64,000 nt of DNA, from NCBI RefSeq assembly GCF_023155745.1, contig NZ_JAKNUS010000010.1, positions 1-64,000 of the forward strand. The letters are read 5' to 3'. Positions 46,967 to 56,086 of this stretch are shown piece after piece. The translations under genes were made by a program, and so were the position numbers. Every line of letters begins with the position of its first letter. The stretch's first letter is position 1. The notes under the pieces were generated by a model. It was not told the DNA's origin. It ran no database searches and saw only the letters and a list, made by a program, of their open reading frames with translations. This stretch comes from Microbacterium kunmingense. Lineage in GTDB: Bacteria > Actinomycetota > Actinomycetes > Actinomycetales > Microbacteriaceae.

Positions 46967-48648
46967 CAGGCCTCCCCCGCCCCGGGCCGGGTCGCCGGGA
47001 GCGTCACGGTGAACGTCGACCCCACACCCAGCACACTGCTCACGGTGATGTCGCCCCCGTGGCCGCGCACGATGTCGCGGCTGATGGCGAGGCCCAGTCC
47101 CGTGCCCGAGACCGCCGACGATCTGACGGCCACGCCGCGGTAGTACCGCTGGAAGAGCGCCTCGGTGTCTTCCTCCGTCATCCCCACCCCGGTGTCTTCG
47201 ACGACGATCGCCGTCCATCGACCCGTCGTCGCGGACTGCAGCGAAACCCGTCCGCCCTCCCGGTTGTACTTGACCGCATTGGACAGCAGGTTGTCGACGA
47301 CCTGCGCGAGGCGGCGGGGGTCGACGTACGCGTGGGCGGGGCGCAGCCGTGCGGTGTCGATCGTCACCCCGCGCTCCCCCGCGCGCAGCACGAGGGACTC
47401 CACCGCGGCCCGGACGACCTCGGAGACCTCGACGAGCTCGGGCTGCATGACGAGTTCCACGCGATCGTCGGCGGCTGAGGATGCGGTGAGGACATCGGAG
47501 ACCAGTTCGAGCAGCTGCTCGGCGTTGCGGTCCGCGATCTGCAGGTTGGATCGGATCCGCGGCGGAGTCGCCGGGTCGTCGATGGCCAGTTCGATGTACC
47601 CGAGGATCGAGGTCAGCGGTGTGCGCAGCTCGTGAGACACCGAGGAGATGACCTCATCGCGGGCGCGCGCCGCGAGCATCTCCACCGTGACGTCGCGCGA
47701 GACCACGACGGCGCCGTTGTCGCGGCCGTCGGCGTCGAGCAGGCGGCGGGCGGTGAAGCTCAACGCTCGCTGAGGGCCGCCCGGGGTCCCGAACCACGCG
47801 CGCTCGTCCTGGAAGACCGCGCCGCGGCGCGCTCGTTCGAGCGGCAGCTCGTCCCGTGGCAGCGGTGTCGTGCGGTCAACCCGATAGGCCTCCGGGCGGT
47901 CCTTCCCTTCGACATCGGCCAGAACCTGCTGCAGGCGCGCGTGGGCATCGTTGGTCACAGTGATGGCGCCGGTCTCGTCGATGCGGATGATGCCGAAGTC
48001 GACCGCGTCGAGCACCTCGGTGACGATCTGCTCCTGTCGCCGCGCCCGCTCGGCGGATTGCCGCAGAAGCGCCGCCTGTTTGTCCAGCAGCATCCGTTGC
48101 GCAGCCGCCCGCCGCGCGGCGATGAAGGAGGTCAGCCCGACGGCGACGAGCACGACCGGCAGCAGGATCGTGCTGAGGATCGCGGGGTTGGGTGGCCCGA
48201 TCGCCACGGTGATCCAGTAGGTGACGGTGGCGGTGGTGACCCCCGAGATGAGGCCGATCATGCCGAAGCCGGTCGCCAGCCACATCACGGGGAAGATGAA
48301 CAGCAGCCCCGTCCCCAGCGCCGGCGCACCGCCGCGCATGACGCCGACGGCGACGATGTCGGCGAGAGGGATGCCGATCAGCCACCACGAGGACATCCGT
48401 CCCCAGGGGATGATCAGGGCGAGTCCGGTGAGGACGAAGACCCCCGTCACCCCGACGAAGAACACCAGCATGCTCTCGACCAGATCGGTCGCGAGGACGG
48501 CGATCGCGACCACGAGGACGAGGGCACCGAGGAGCAGCTGCGTGAGCGCCGGGGAGCGTCCTCGTGTGCGGTCGGCGAGGACCACGTCGACCCAGCGGCG
48601 CGCGTCGGGGGCGACGGCGGGAACGGATGCGGTGGGGGTGACGTCCAT
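46966..48648 (-). CDS. membrane histidine kinase with PAS domain
   Basis: A 560-residue sensor kinase. About six helices (residues 33-178) precede a PAS-like domain (about 210-320), the HisKA box with His339 in SSVSHELRTPLTSILGYIE, and the ATPase domain with N-box DNLLSNAVKYNREGG, G1 VEDTGVGM and G2 GTGLGLAIS. ATG 48648 is chosen because upstream sequence overlaps the MFS gene; a longer start cannot be excluded. The signal is unknown. Its receiver partner is probably the lone receiver at 45411-45782. Confidence 0.88.
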   Translation of the reverse strand: MDVTPTASVPAVAPDARRWVDVVLADRTRGRSPALTQLLLGALVLVVAIAVLATDLVESMLVFFVGVTGVFVLTGLALIIPWGRMSSWWLIGIPLADIVAVGVMRGGAPALGTGLLFIFPVMWLATGFGMIGLISGVTTATVTYWITVAIGPPNPAILSTILLPVVLVAVGLTSFIAARRAAAQRMLLDKQAALLRQSAERARRQEQIVTEVLDAVDFGIIRIDETGAITVTNDAHARLQQVLADVEGKDRPEAYRVDRTTPLPRDELPLERARRGAVFQDERAWFGTPGGPQRALSFTARRLLDADGRDNGAVVVSRDVTVEMLAARARDEVISSVSHELRTPLTSILGYIELAIDDPATPPRIRSNLQIADRNAEQLLELVSDVLTASSAADDRVELVMQPELVEVSEVVRAAVESLVLRAGERGVTIDTARLRPAHAYVDPRRLAQVVDNLLSNAVKYNREGGRVSLQSATTGRWTAIVVEDTGVGMTEEDTEALFQRYYRGVAVRSSAVSGTGLGLAISRDIVRGHGGDITVSSVLGVGSTFTVTLPATRPGAGEA

Positions 48649-48652
48649 CCGA

Positions 48653-50254
48653 TCAGGCCCGCCCTGCCGCCGAGTCGGCATCTTCTCGCGCATAGCCGGC
48701 GACGAGTTCCTGCTCGCGTGCGAATCCGGGGAGGAAGATCGCGACGACGGTCGCGCCCACGACGATCGCGACGGCACCGATGAGGTAGGCGAAGAACGCA
48801 CCGTCGAGCAGGGACTGCGTGGCTCCCTGCGTGATCTGCGTGGCGTACTGGGGATACTGCTCGGCGACGCGCAGCGCCGAGGCGTAGGACGCCTGGAGCG
48901 CCTGGGTCACTTCCGCGCCGACCGACTGCGCTTCCGCCGACGCCGCGATCTGCCGCGCGAACGAGGCGGCGAAGCCGGCGGCGAGCACCGCACCGAGGAG
49001 CGCCTGCATGATGGAACCGCCGAGGTCGCGCTGCAGGTCGGACGTCGCCGATGCCATGCCCACCCGTCGGATCGGCGTGCTCTCGGTGAGCGCACGCGAC
49101 GCGGGCGTCATGGCGAAGGCGGCACCGCTGCCGATGAAGAGGAAGCCGGCACCCACGAGCACGTAGGGGGTCGACTCCCCCCACAGCAGCGTCGTGAGAA
49201 AGCCCAGCAGGACCAGGCCGTATCCCGCGAGCATGGTCGTGCGGGACCCGCGGGAGGTCAGCAGCCGCGCCGACAGCGGCGCGCACAGCAGCAGACCGAC
49301 GGCGGCCGGGACGACCGCGAGCCCCGCTTCCAGGGTGGAGTAGCCGAGGATGTTCTGCAGGAACTGCTGCCCGACGAACATCGCGCCCATGAGCGATCCG
49401 AAGACGATCGTGCCACCGGTGGCCGGCACCCAGAACATGCGCCGGCGGGCGACCTTCAGTTCGTAGATCGGATGCCGCGACGCGACCTGCCGCCAGGCGA
49501 AGAGCCCGAGGAGCACCACCGCGGCGCCGAGGAGAACCAGCCCGAGCACCGTCCGGCCGGGGGCGAAGACCAGGCTCACCCCCAGCACGAGCGCGGCGAT
49601 CGCGAGCGTCGCGAGGACGCCGCCCAGGTGATCGACGGGGTCATCGGACTCCTTCACGTGCGAGGGCACGACGAGCGCCACCAGCACGAGGGCCGTCGCG
49701 GCGATCGGCGCCGCCAGCAGGAAGGCCGACCCCCACCACCAGATCGTCAGGAGCAGGCCGGCGAGCACCGAGCCGATCACCGCGGCGGTCGCACTCACCC
49801 CCGACCACAGGGCGATCGCGACGGTTCGCCGGGGGCCCTGCGCCCAGAGGGCGGTGATGAGCGAAAGGGTGGTGGGGAAGGCCATGCCCGCCGCGACGCC
49901 GGTGAAGATCCGCGCGGCGATGAGCACCTCGACGGACGGGGAGAAGGCGGACAGGAAGCTCGCCACCACGGTGAGTGCCAGTCCCAGCATGAGCAGCTGC
50001 TTGCGCCCGTACCGATCGGCGAGCGCTCCGAGGTACAGCACCGACATCGCAAGGCCCAGCCCGCAGCCGACCGCCACGAGGTTCAGTGCGGTCTGGGTGG
50101 CGCCGAAGGCGTCTCCGACGTCGGGGAGGGCGACGTTGGCCGCAGCGAGGTTGATGTTGCACACCAGCGCGGCGAGGATCAGGGCGGTCAGCACGAGGGG
50201 CGCCCGCGGGGGGACGGTGCCGAGGCCTGCGTCATCCGCTTGCGTCTGGGTCAC
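48653..50254 (-). CDS. MFS transporter, DHA2-like drug exporter
   Basis: A 533-residue MFS protein with about 14 helices, typical of DHA2 multidrug or antiseptic exporters. Motif A appears as LGALADRYGRKQLLMLGLAL; ARIFTGVAAGMAFPTTLSL is motif C-like. A long loop (QIAASAEAQSVGAEVTQALQ region) lies before the last helix, as in several actinobacterial members. GTG 50254 follows a TAAAGT -10 by six bases, so it is leaderless, with the -10 overlapping the stop of the upstream MFS gene. The histidine kinase starts four bases after its stop. Confidence 0.88.
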   Translation of the reverse strand: MTQTQADDAGLGTVPPRAPLVLTALILAALVCNINLAAANVALPDVGDAFGATQTALNLVAVGCGLGLAMSVLYLGALADRYGRKQLLMLGLALTVVASFLSAFSPSVEVLIAARIFTGVAAGMAFPTTLSLITALWAQGPRRTVAIALWSGVSATAAVIGSVLAGLLLTIWWWGSAFLLAAPIAATALVLVALVVPSHVKESDDPVDHLGGVLATLAIAALVLGVSLVFAPGRTVLGLVLLGAAVVLLGLFAWRQVASRHPIYELKVARRRMFWVPATGGTIVFGSLMGAMFVGQQFLQNILGYSTLEAGLAVVPAAVGLLLCAPLSARLLTSRGSRTTMLAGYGLVLLGFLTTLLWGESTPYVLVGAGFLFIGSGAAFAMTPASRALTESTPIRRVGMASATSDLQRDLGGSIMQALLGAVLAAGFAASFARQIAASAEAQSVGAEVTQALQASYASALRVAEQYPQYATQITQGATQSLLDGAFFAYLIGAVAIVVGATVVAIFLPGFAREQELVAGYAREDADSAAGRA

Positions 50255-50260
50255 GCGCTC

Positions 50261-50266
50261 ACTTTA
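50261..50266 (-). promoter_or_regulatory. -10 element of the DHA2-like MFS gene
   Basis: TAAAGT on the minus strand, six bases before GTG 50254. It includes the TAA stop codon of the upstream MFS gene. Confidence 0.5.
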
Positions 50267-51472
50267 GCGAGGCGCGAGACCCGCGGTGCGCAGCACCGCG
50301 ACGGCGATGACCCCGGCGGTGGTGCAGAGGATCGCGAGCGCCGCGATGAAGGCGGTCCACCCGGCACCGGCATACACGAAGCCGAGGCACCAGCCGAACA
50401 GGCTCGATCCGCCGTAGTAGGCGAGGTAGTACAGCGACGACGCCTGCGCGCGGGTGTCGACCGAGGCGGCCACCGGCGCCCATCCGGAGGCCACCGCGTG
50501 CGCGGCGAAGAACCCCGCGGTGAAGACCAGCAGGCCGAGGAGGACGACGACGGTCGTGGGCGCCATCAGCGCCCCGAGCGCCGCGATCATCGCGGCGATC
50601 CCCCCGAGGAGGACGGGGAGCCGACCGTGACGCGCCGCCAGGGTGCCGGCCCACGGCGAGGAGACGGTGCCGGCGAGGTAGGAGAGGAAGAGCAGCGTCG
50701 CGAGCCATCCCGGCAGGGCGAACGGGGGCTCGGCGAGGTGGAAGCCGAGGTAGTTGAACACCGCGACGAAAGCGCCCATGAGGAGGAATCCCTGCGCGTC
50801 GATCGCGAGCTGGGTCGGCGAGCGGAGGACGGCTGCGAGGCGCTCGGCGAGTCCTCGTCCCGGCCGATGGCGGTGGGGCGCGAACCCCCGCGCGCGGGGA
50901 ACCAGTCGCAGGAAGATCACGGCCGACACCGCGCACAGCAGGGCCACCGCCCACATGCCGGCCCGCCACTCGGCGAGGTCGGCGACGGGGCCCGACACGA
51001 GCCGGCCGGTGAGGCCGCCGACGGTCGTCCCCGCGATGTAGCTGCCGGCGGCAGCGGCGGTGTGGCGCGCATCGACCTCCTCGCTGAGATAGGCCAGGGC
51101 GATGGCCGGTATGGCCCCGAGGGCCACCCCCTCCGCCAGGCGGATCGCGAGCAGCACGCCGATGTCGCCGGCCAGTGGTGCGAGGAGCCCCAGAAGCGTC
51201 GCCGCGCAGATGCCGATCGTCATCGCGGGCACGCGACCGAAGCGATCGGCGACGATCGACCACGGGATGACGGCGGCAGCGAGCCCCAGGGTGGTCACCG
51301 AGACCGCGAGGGAGGCGGTCGGCGGTGAGACGTCGAGGTCGGCGGCGATGAGCGGCAGCACCGCCTGCGGGGAGTAGAGCTGCGCGAAGGTGGCGATGCC
51401 GGCGAAGAACAGGGCGACGAGGAGGCGCCGGTAGGCGCGACTGCGCGGCAGGTGCCCGGTCGCGTCGCTCAC
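50264..51472 (-). CDS. MFS transporter, 12-helix (AraJ/YnfM-like)
   Basis: A 402-residue MFS transporter with about 12 helices, similar to the YnfM/sugar-efflux type (FFAGIATFAQLYSPQAVLPLIAADL is typical; motif A is DRFGRVPAMTIGI; ALGAIPAIALAYLSEEVDAR is a conserved middle stretch). The substrate is unknown. GTG 51472 is preferred because TAACCT lies seven bases upstream, giving a leaderless start; GTG 51502 would add ten residues and has no ribosome binding site. Confidence 0.82.
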   Translation of the reverse strand: MSDATGHLPRSRAYRRLLVALFFAGIATFAQLYSPQAVLPLIAADLDVSPPTASLAVSVTTLGLAAAVIPWSIVADRFGRVPAMTIGICAATLLGLLAPLAGDIGVLLAIRLAEGVALGAIPAIALAYLSEEVDARHTAAAAGSYIAGTTVGGLTGRLVSGPVADLAEWRAGMWAVALLCAVSAVIFLRLVPRARGFAPHRHRPGRGLAERLAAVLRSPTQLAIDAQGFLLMGAFVAVFNYLGFHLAEPPFALPGWLATLLFLSYLAGTVSSPWAGTLAARHGRLPVLLGGIAAMIAALGALMAPTTVVVLLGLLVFTAGFFAAHAVASGWAPVAASVDTRAQASSLYYLAYYGGSSLFGWCLGFVYAGAGWTAFIAALAILCTTAGVIAVAVLRTAGLAPR

Positions 51473-51479
51473 CGGTCCG

Positions 51480-51485
51480 AGGTTA
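51480..51485 (-). promoter_or_regulatory. -10 element of the 12-helix MFS gene
   Basis: TAACCT on the minus strand with seven bases to GTG 51472. It lies just downstream of the rpsA terminator. Confidence 0.45.
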
Positions 51486-51518
51486 CGCGACGCATCCGTC
51501 ACCTGCGCCGGAACGGCG

Positions 51519-51551
51519 GAGGGCCGGAACCCTGAACGGATTCCGGCCCTC
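51519..51551 (-). terminator. rpsA terminator
   Basis: A perfect 11-bp stem (GAGGGCCGGAA at 51519-51529 with TTCCGGCCCTC at 51541-51551) and an 11-base loop, 18 bases after the rpsA stop on the minus strand. No T-run follows. Confidence 0.6.
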
Positions 51552-51569
51552 TGCGCGGGTGGCGCGGGA

Positions 51570-53024
51570 TCAGCGACCCGACAGCTTCTCCCGGAGCGCG
51601 GCGAGCGCCTCGTCGTCGGCCAGCGTTCCGCCGACCGAGGAGTCGGAGGTGAACGAGGACGATCCCGTCGACTCGGCCGCGGGCGCGTTCGCCTCGGCCT
51701 CGAGGGCCTTGATGACGGCGGCCTTGTGGGCTTCCCAGCGCGCCTGCGCGGCGGCGTAGTCCTGCTCCCAGGCCTCGCGCTGCTCGTCGAAGCCTTCCTT
51801 CCACTGGTTGGTCTCCGGGTCGAAGCCCTCGGGGTACTTGTACTCCCCGTTCTCGTCGTACTCGGTGACCATGCCGTAGAGCGCGGGGTCGAACTCGGTG
51901 CCGTAGGGGTCGACCGACTCGTTGGCCTGCTTCAGCGACAGCGAGATGCGGCGACGCTCGAGGTCGATGTCGATGATCTTGACGAAGACCTCTTCGCCGA
52001 CCGACACGACCTGCTCGGCGAGCTCGACGTGCTTGCCCGAGAGCTCGGAGATGTGCACGAGGCCTTCGATGCCGTCCGCGACGCGCACGAACGCACCGAA
52101 CGGAACGAGCTTGGTGACCTTGCCCGGAGCGATCTGGCCGATCGCGTGCGTGCGGGCGAAGACCTGCCACGGGTCCTCCTGCGTCGCCTTGAGCGACAGG
52201 GAGACGCGCTCGCGGTCGAGATCGACCTCGAGGATCTCGACGGTGACCTCCTGGCCCACCTCGACGACCTCGGAGGCGTGCTCGATGTGCTTCCACGACA
52301 GCTCGGAGACGTGCACGAGACCGTCGACGCCGCCGAGGTCGACGAACGCACCGAAGTTGACGATCGACGAGACGGTGCCCTTGCGGACCTGGCCCTTGTG
52401 CAGGTTGTTGAGGAACGTGGTGCGCGACTCGGACTGCGTCTGCTCGAGGAGGGCGCGGCGCGAGAGCACGACGTTGTTGCGGTTCTTGTCGAGCTCGAGG
52501 ATCTTCGCCTCGATCTCCTGACCCAGGTACGGGGTGAGGTCGCGGACGCGGCGCAGCTCGATGAGCGAAGCGGGGAGGAACCCGCGCAGGCCGATGTCGA
52601 CGATGAGGCCACCCTTGACGACCTCGATGACCTGGCCGGTGACGACACCGTCGGTCTCCTTGATCTTCTCCACGTCGCCCCACGCGCGCTCGTACTGCGC
52701 ACGCTTCTTGGACAGGATCAGGCGGCCTTCCTTGTCCTCCTTCTGGAGGACGAGAGCCTCGACGTGATCGCCGACACCGACGACCTCGTTGGGGTCGACG
52801 TCGTGCTTGATCGAGAGCTCGCGCGAGGGGATGACACCCTCGGTCTTGTAACCGACGTCGAGGAGCACCTCGTCGCGGTCGATCTTCACGACGGTGCCTT
52901 CGATGAGGTCTCCGTCGTTGAAGAACTTCAGGGTCTTTTCGACCGCGGCCAGGAAGTCCTCGGCAGATCCGATGTCGTTGATCGCGACCTGCTTGGTGGC
53001 CGGGGCGGTCGTTGCGGTAGTCAT
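51570..53024 (-). CDS. rpsA: 30S ribosomal protein S1
   Basis: A 484-residue ribosomal protein S1 of the actinobacterial type with four S1 RNA-binding domains. Repeats begin at DGDLIEGTVVKIDRDEVLLDVG, GVVTGQVIEVVKGGLIVDIG, GQVRKGTVSSIVNFGAFVDL and GQIAPGKVTKLVPFGAFVRV. The tail is acidic and Ala-rich. It recruits mRNA to the ribosome. ATG 53024 is chosen with an AAGGACAA ribosome binding site upstream; family similarity starts at QVAINDIGS. The 205 bases upstream contain no gene and must hold its promoter. S1 may help little at the leaderless messages common in this window. Confidence 0.95.
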   Translation of the reverse strand: MTTATTAPATKQVAINDIGSAEDFLAAVEKTLKFFNDGDLIEGTVVKIDRDEVLLDVGYKTEGVIPSRELSIKHDVDPNEVVGVGDHVEALVLQKEDKEGRLILSKKRAQYERAWGDVEKIKETDGVVTGQVIEVVKGGLIVDIGLRGFLPASLIELRRVRDLTPYLGQEIEAKILELDKNRNNVVLSRRALLEQTQSESRTTFLNNLHKGQVRKGTVSSIVNFGAFVDLGGVDGLVHVSELSWKHIEHASEVVEVGQEVTVEILEVDLDRERVSLSLKATQEDPWQVFARTHAIGQIAPGKVTKLVPFGAFVRVADGIEGLVHISELSGKHVELAEQVVSVGEEVFVKIIDIDLERRRISLSLKQANESVDPYGTEFDPALYGMVTEYDENGEYKYPEGFDPETNQWKEGFDEQREAWEQDYAAAQARWEAHKAAVIKALEAEANAPAAESTGSSSFTSDSSVGGTLADDEALAALREKLSGR

Positions 53025-53229
53025 GTAGTGGGTTGTCCTTGGTGGTGTGGTGTTCGGGCCTCGGCTGCCGGATCCGCACGCGAACGCGGACGAATCCCGG
53101 CCCCGAGGCGGAGCGGATTGTGGTCGTACGGTGTCACGTGTGGCGCACAGGCCCACGCGTCACCCCGAGGTGAAAACCCGGGCATGGTGGAACCGTCACA
53201 CGCGTGACACTTCAGGTTATCAGAGTGCG

Positions 53230-53619
53230 TCAGCCCGCGGAGACCTCGACGGTGAACTCGAGCGGCTGGATCCCGCCGTCCTGGTTGGTCATCGTCACCG
53301 TCGTCGTGCCTTCGGCCAGAGCGCGCACGCCGGGGTTGAAGGTCGCGCTGCCGTCATCCCCGCCCTGGACGAACTCCGCCACGGCGGGGTCGGCGACCTC
53401 TCCCTCGTAGCTGTCGACGGCGAGGTCGCCGGTATCGATGTTGAGCGCCTGCCCGACGACGAGTTCGACGGTGGCGCCCTGCAGATCGTCCGCCGACTCG
53501 GTGACGGGGGCGATCACGGAGGTGTTCTCCGGATCCGCCGCGCCCGGCGCGCAACCGGTGAGTGCCAGCGCGAACGCGGCGGTGCAGACGGCGGCGAGGA
53601 CGAGCTTCGGGCTGCGCAT
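53230..53619 (-). CDS. small secreted lipoprotein with Ig-like/Big2-type fold
   Basis: A 129-residue lipoprotein. The signal peptide ends in LALTGC with the lipidated Cys23. The mature part (VELVVGQALNIDTGDLAVDSYEGEV...GSATFNPGVRALAEGTTTVTMTNQDGG...LEFTVEVSAG) has the beta-strand spacing of bacterial immunoglobulin-like domains. No partner or enzyme motif is visible. It is located outside the cell, anchored to the membrane. ATG 53619 has a GGTGAG ribosome binding site. It lies between rpsA and the MarR gene. Confidence 0.82.
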   Translation of the reverse strand: MRSPKLVLAAVCTAAFALALTGCAPGAADPENTSVIAPVTESADDLQGATVELVVGQALNIDTGDLAVDSYEGEVADPAVAEFVQGGDDGSATFNPGVRALAEGTTTVTMTNQDGGIQPLEFTVEVSAG

Positions 53620-53660
53620 GATCTCACCATGCCAGGACGCGGTGCCGGAGGGGAAGTATG

Positions 53661-54158
53661 TCAGACCAGCAGTCGGCCGAGGAGACGCGTGAGGATCCCC
53701 TGCTCCTCGCGCGAGAGCCCTGCCAGCTCCTGCGCCTCCCGGCGTACGAGCTCGGTCATCGCAGCGTCGACCCGCTCGGTGCCCTCGGCGCTCAGTCGCA
53801 CCAGTACGCCGCGTCCGTCGCGCGGGTTCGGTCGGCGTTCGACGAGCCCGCGCGCGGCGAGCTTCTCCAGGCGGTTCGTCATCGCCGCGCTGCCGATCAT
53901 GGTGGACCCGATCAGCTGAGCGGGACTGAGCTCGTGGGGATCCTCCGCGCGGCGCAGAGCGGCCAGGACGTCGAACTCCCACACCGACAGGCCTGCACTG
54001 AAGAAGGCCTCGGCCCGGAGCCGAGCCAGACGCAGCGCGACCCGCCGCAGCCGCGACATGACGTCGAGGGGCGTGAGATCGACGTCGGGGAGCCGACGAG
54101 ACCACGCGTCGATCAGCAGATCGACGTCGTCATCCCTCTCCCGGGCCTCCCCGCTCAT
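53661..54158 (-). CDS. MarR-family transcriptional regulator
   Basis: A 165-residue MarR winged-helix regulator. The DNA-binding part (ELSPAQLIGSTMIGSAAMTNRLEKLAARGLVERRPNPRDGRGVLVRLS) is typical, preceded and followed by dimerisation helices. It probably represses nearby genes in response to an aromatic compound, oxidant or drug. Likely targets are itself and the neighbouring NAD(P)-binding and FUSC genes, but no operator was identified. ATG 54158 follows TACGGT by six bases, so the message is leaderless. Confidence 0.9.
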   Translation of the reverse strand: MSGEARERDDDVDLLIDAWSRRLPDVDLTPLDVMSRLRRVALRLARLRAEAFFSAGLSVWEFDVLAALRRAEDPHELSPAQLIGSTMIGSAAMTNRLEKLAARGLVERRPNPRDGRGVLVRLSAEGTERVDAAMTELVRREAQELAGLSREEQGILTRLLGRLLV

Positions 54159-54164
54159 ACTCCG

Positions 54165-54170
54165 ACCGTA
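54165..54170 (-). promoter_or_regulatory. -10 element of the marR gene
   Basis: TACGGT on the minus strand, six bases before ATG 54158. No TGTCGGAG motif lies eight bases upstream, so this is not a damage-type promoter. Confidence 0.5.
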
Positions 54171-54206
54171 GCGGACGTCATGGGGGGTGAGCCGCGTCGG
54201 TGGTCG

Positions 54207-54866
54207 CTATCGCGCGTCGGAGGCCGCGGCGAGAGCCTCGGCGATGGGCTGCGCTCCCCCGCCGAAGCGCAGCGTGCGCCGAATGGTGGCGGGTTCGACC
54301 AGAGCCGCGGCGACAGTTGCGGCGACATCCGCGCGCGGAACGGCGCCGCGACCGTCCGGATCCAGCGTGATGCGTCCCGTACCCGGCTCGTCGCGCAGCG
54401 CGCCGGGTCCGAGCACCGTCCACTCCAGAGCGGTGGCGCGCAGGTGCTCGTCGGCGGCGAGCTTGGCGTCGGCGTAGGGAAAGAAGTCGTCGTCCTCGGG
54501 AACACCGTGGTCGGGCGCCGACCCCAGCCACGACACCATGACGTAGCGCGCGATCCCGGCGCGGACGGCGGCATCCATCGAGCGGATCGCCGCGTCGCGG
54601 TCGACCGCATACGTGCGCGCCGCATCGCCACCGCCGGCGCCGGCCGACCAGATGATCGCGTCGTGCCCCGCCACCAGCTCGACGAGCGCCTCGGTGTCGA
54701 GCCGCTCGACATCGGCCACTCGCGCCGTCGCACCCGTGGCCTCGACCTCGCCGACGTGATCGGGGTTCCGGATGACCGCGGTCACCTCGTCGCCCCGCGC
54801 CACCAGCAGCGGCGCCAGGAGCCGCGCGACCTTGCCGTGTCCACCGAAAACCAGCACCCGTGACAT
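54207..54866 (-). CDS. NAD(P)-binding atypical SDR protein (NmrA/YtfG-like)
   Basis: A 219-residue Rossmann protein of the atypical SDR group. The cofactor motif is VFGGHGKVARLLAPLL at residue 6, followed by AVIRNPDHVGEVEATGATARVADVE, typical of NmrA/SDR_a5-like proteins. It ends with LRFGGGAQPIAEAL. Such proteins sense or use NAD(P)H; some are sugar epimerase-like. ATG 54866 is chosen with a GGAGAGCGG ribosome binding site. It stands between the MarR gene and the divergent FUSC gene. Confidence 0.85.
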   Translation of the reverse strand: MSRVLVFGGHGKVARLLAPLLVARGDEVTAVIRNPDHVGEVEATGATARVADVERLDTEALVELVAGHDAIIWSAGAGGGDAARTYAVDRDAAIRSMDAAVRAGIARYVMVSWLGSAPDHGVPEDDDFFPYADAKLAADEHLRATALEWTVLGPGALRDEPGTGRITLDPDGRGAVPRADVAATVAAALVEPATIRRTLRFGGGAQPIAEALAAASDAR

Positions 54867-54916
54867 CCGCTCTCCTTCTCTCAGGCGACACCTCAGCCCA
54901 TCGGGCGTCGCCGACG

Positions 54917-54945
54917 CTGTCAACCCCGCCCGACGTGGCTAGCGT
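54917..54945 (+). promoter_or_regulatory. promoter of the FUSC gene, leaderless
   Basis: CTGTCA (54917-54922), 17-base spacer, TAGCGT (54940-54945), six bases, ATG 54952. No ribosome binding site is present. Confidence 0.55.
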
Positions 54946-54951
54946 TGAGGT

Positions 54952-55998
54952 ATGCGACTGACCTCGGCGATCCGCGCCCCGCGTCGCGCGCCGCTGCTTC
55001 AGGTGGCCAAATCCGCGATCGCGACCGTGGCTGCCTGGCTCGTCGCGGGCTGGCTCATCCAGGGGCCTCCCCCGGTGTTCGCTGCGATCGCCGCTCTTCT
55101 CGTCGTGCAGCCGAGCCTCAACCAGTCCTTCGCCAAAGCGATAGAGCGCAGCGTCGGGGTCATCGTCGGCGTGGCCATCGCCTCGGGTCTGGGGGTGCTC
55201 TTCGGCGATGCCACCTGGGTGGTCCTGGTCGCGATCATCGTGGCTCTCATCGTCGCGTGGGCGGCCCGGGTCACGGCGGGGACGGCCAACCAGGTCGCGA
55301 TCAGCGCGGTGCTCGTGCTGGCCCTTGGCGCCACCACCCCCGACTACGCCGTCGATCGCATCCTCGAGACGATCATCGGGGCGATCATCGGCACGGTGGT
55401 GCACATCGTCATGGTGCCGCCGGTGGCGGTGACGCCCGCCCACGAGGCCGTCGACCGGGTCGGAGAAGAGCTCGCCCGATCGCTCGAACGCCTCGCCGAC
55501 GCACTGACGGCGCAGCAGACCCGCGCGCAGATCGAAGAGCTCATGCTCACGGCACGGCTGCTGCGTCCCATGGTCGTGGACGCCGACGAGGCCATCGTGA
55601 CCGCGCGGGACTCCCTCTCCCTGAACCCGCGGGCGCGTCGGTACCGCCGCGAACTGGACGAGGTCGCCCAGCTCCTCGCCATCTTCGGACCCATCGTGAC
55701 CCAGACGATCGGGATGACGCGCGCGGTGTACGACCACTACGACGCGAGTCTGGCGACCGAGCCCGCGGTGCAGGCGATCGCCGACCAGCTGCGCCGGGCG
55801 GCGCACGACATCCGGCTCGACCTTCGCCGCACCCCGCGTGCCGGAGACGTCGAGCCGACGGCGACGACCACGATCCCCGCGCTCACCGCGCCCCTGCAGC
55901 TGACCGCGCCGTCGGCGACGAACTGGATCGTCGTGGGCTCGCTGATGGAGGATCTGCGACGCATCCACGATCAGCTCAGCGACGAGCGCTCACCGTGA
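54952..55998 (+). CDS. FUSC-family membrane protein (aromatic acid exporter-like)
   Basis: A 348-residue protein of the FUSC/ArAE family. Four to five helices occupy residues 15-165, with the family pattern FAAIAALLVVQPSLNQSFAKAIERSVGVIVG. A long soluble alpha-helical half (170-348) follows. Relatives are linked to efflux of aromatic acids or to envelope functions. It is divergent from the NAD(P)-binding gene and near a MarR regulator, which fits an efflux role triggered by a small aromatic compound. ATG 54952 is leaderless. Confidence 0.87.
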   Translation: MRLTSAIRAPRRAPLLQVAKSAIATVAAWLVAGWLIQGPPPVFAAIAALLVVQPSLNQSFAKAIERSVGVIVGVAIASGLGVLFGDATWVVLVAIIVALIVAWAARVTAGTANQVAISAVLVLALGATTPDYAVDRILETIIGAIIGTVVHIVMVPPVAVTPAHEAVDRVGEELARSLERLADALTAQQTRAQIEELMLTARLLRPMVVDADEAIVTARDSLSLNPRARRYRRELDEVAQLLAIFGPIVTQTIGMTRAVYDHYDASLATEPAVQAIADQLRRAAHDIRLDLRRTPRAGDVEPTATTTIPALTAPLQLTAPSATNWIVVGSLMEDLRRIHDQLSDERSP

Positions 55999-56036
55999 GC
56001 GCGTCGCGGGACTGTGTCGCGGCCGCCGGGGACTGG

Positions 56037-56042
56037 TAGCGT
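56037..56042 (+). promoter_or_regulatory. -10 element of the metP-metS pair
   Basis: TAGCGT predicts a leader of about 38 bases to GTG 56087, which has a CGGAGGAC ribosome binding site. No clear -35. Confidence 0.45.
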
Positions 56043-56086
56043 GCGGGGACCCGAGGTGACGCACGACAGCCTGACGGAGGACGACA

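Noticed and set aside
53190..53220. GTCAC/GTGAC inverted repeat upstream of rpsA
   Set aside because: The arms are only five bases and nothing links them to a known operator or terminator.
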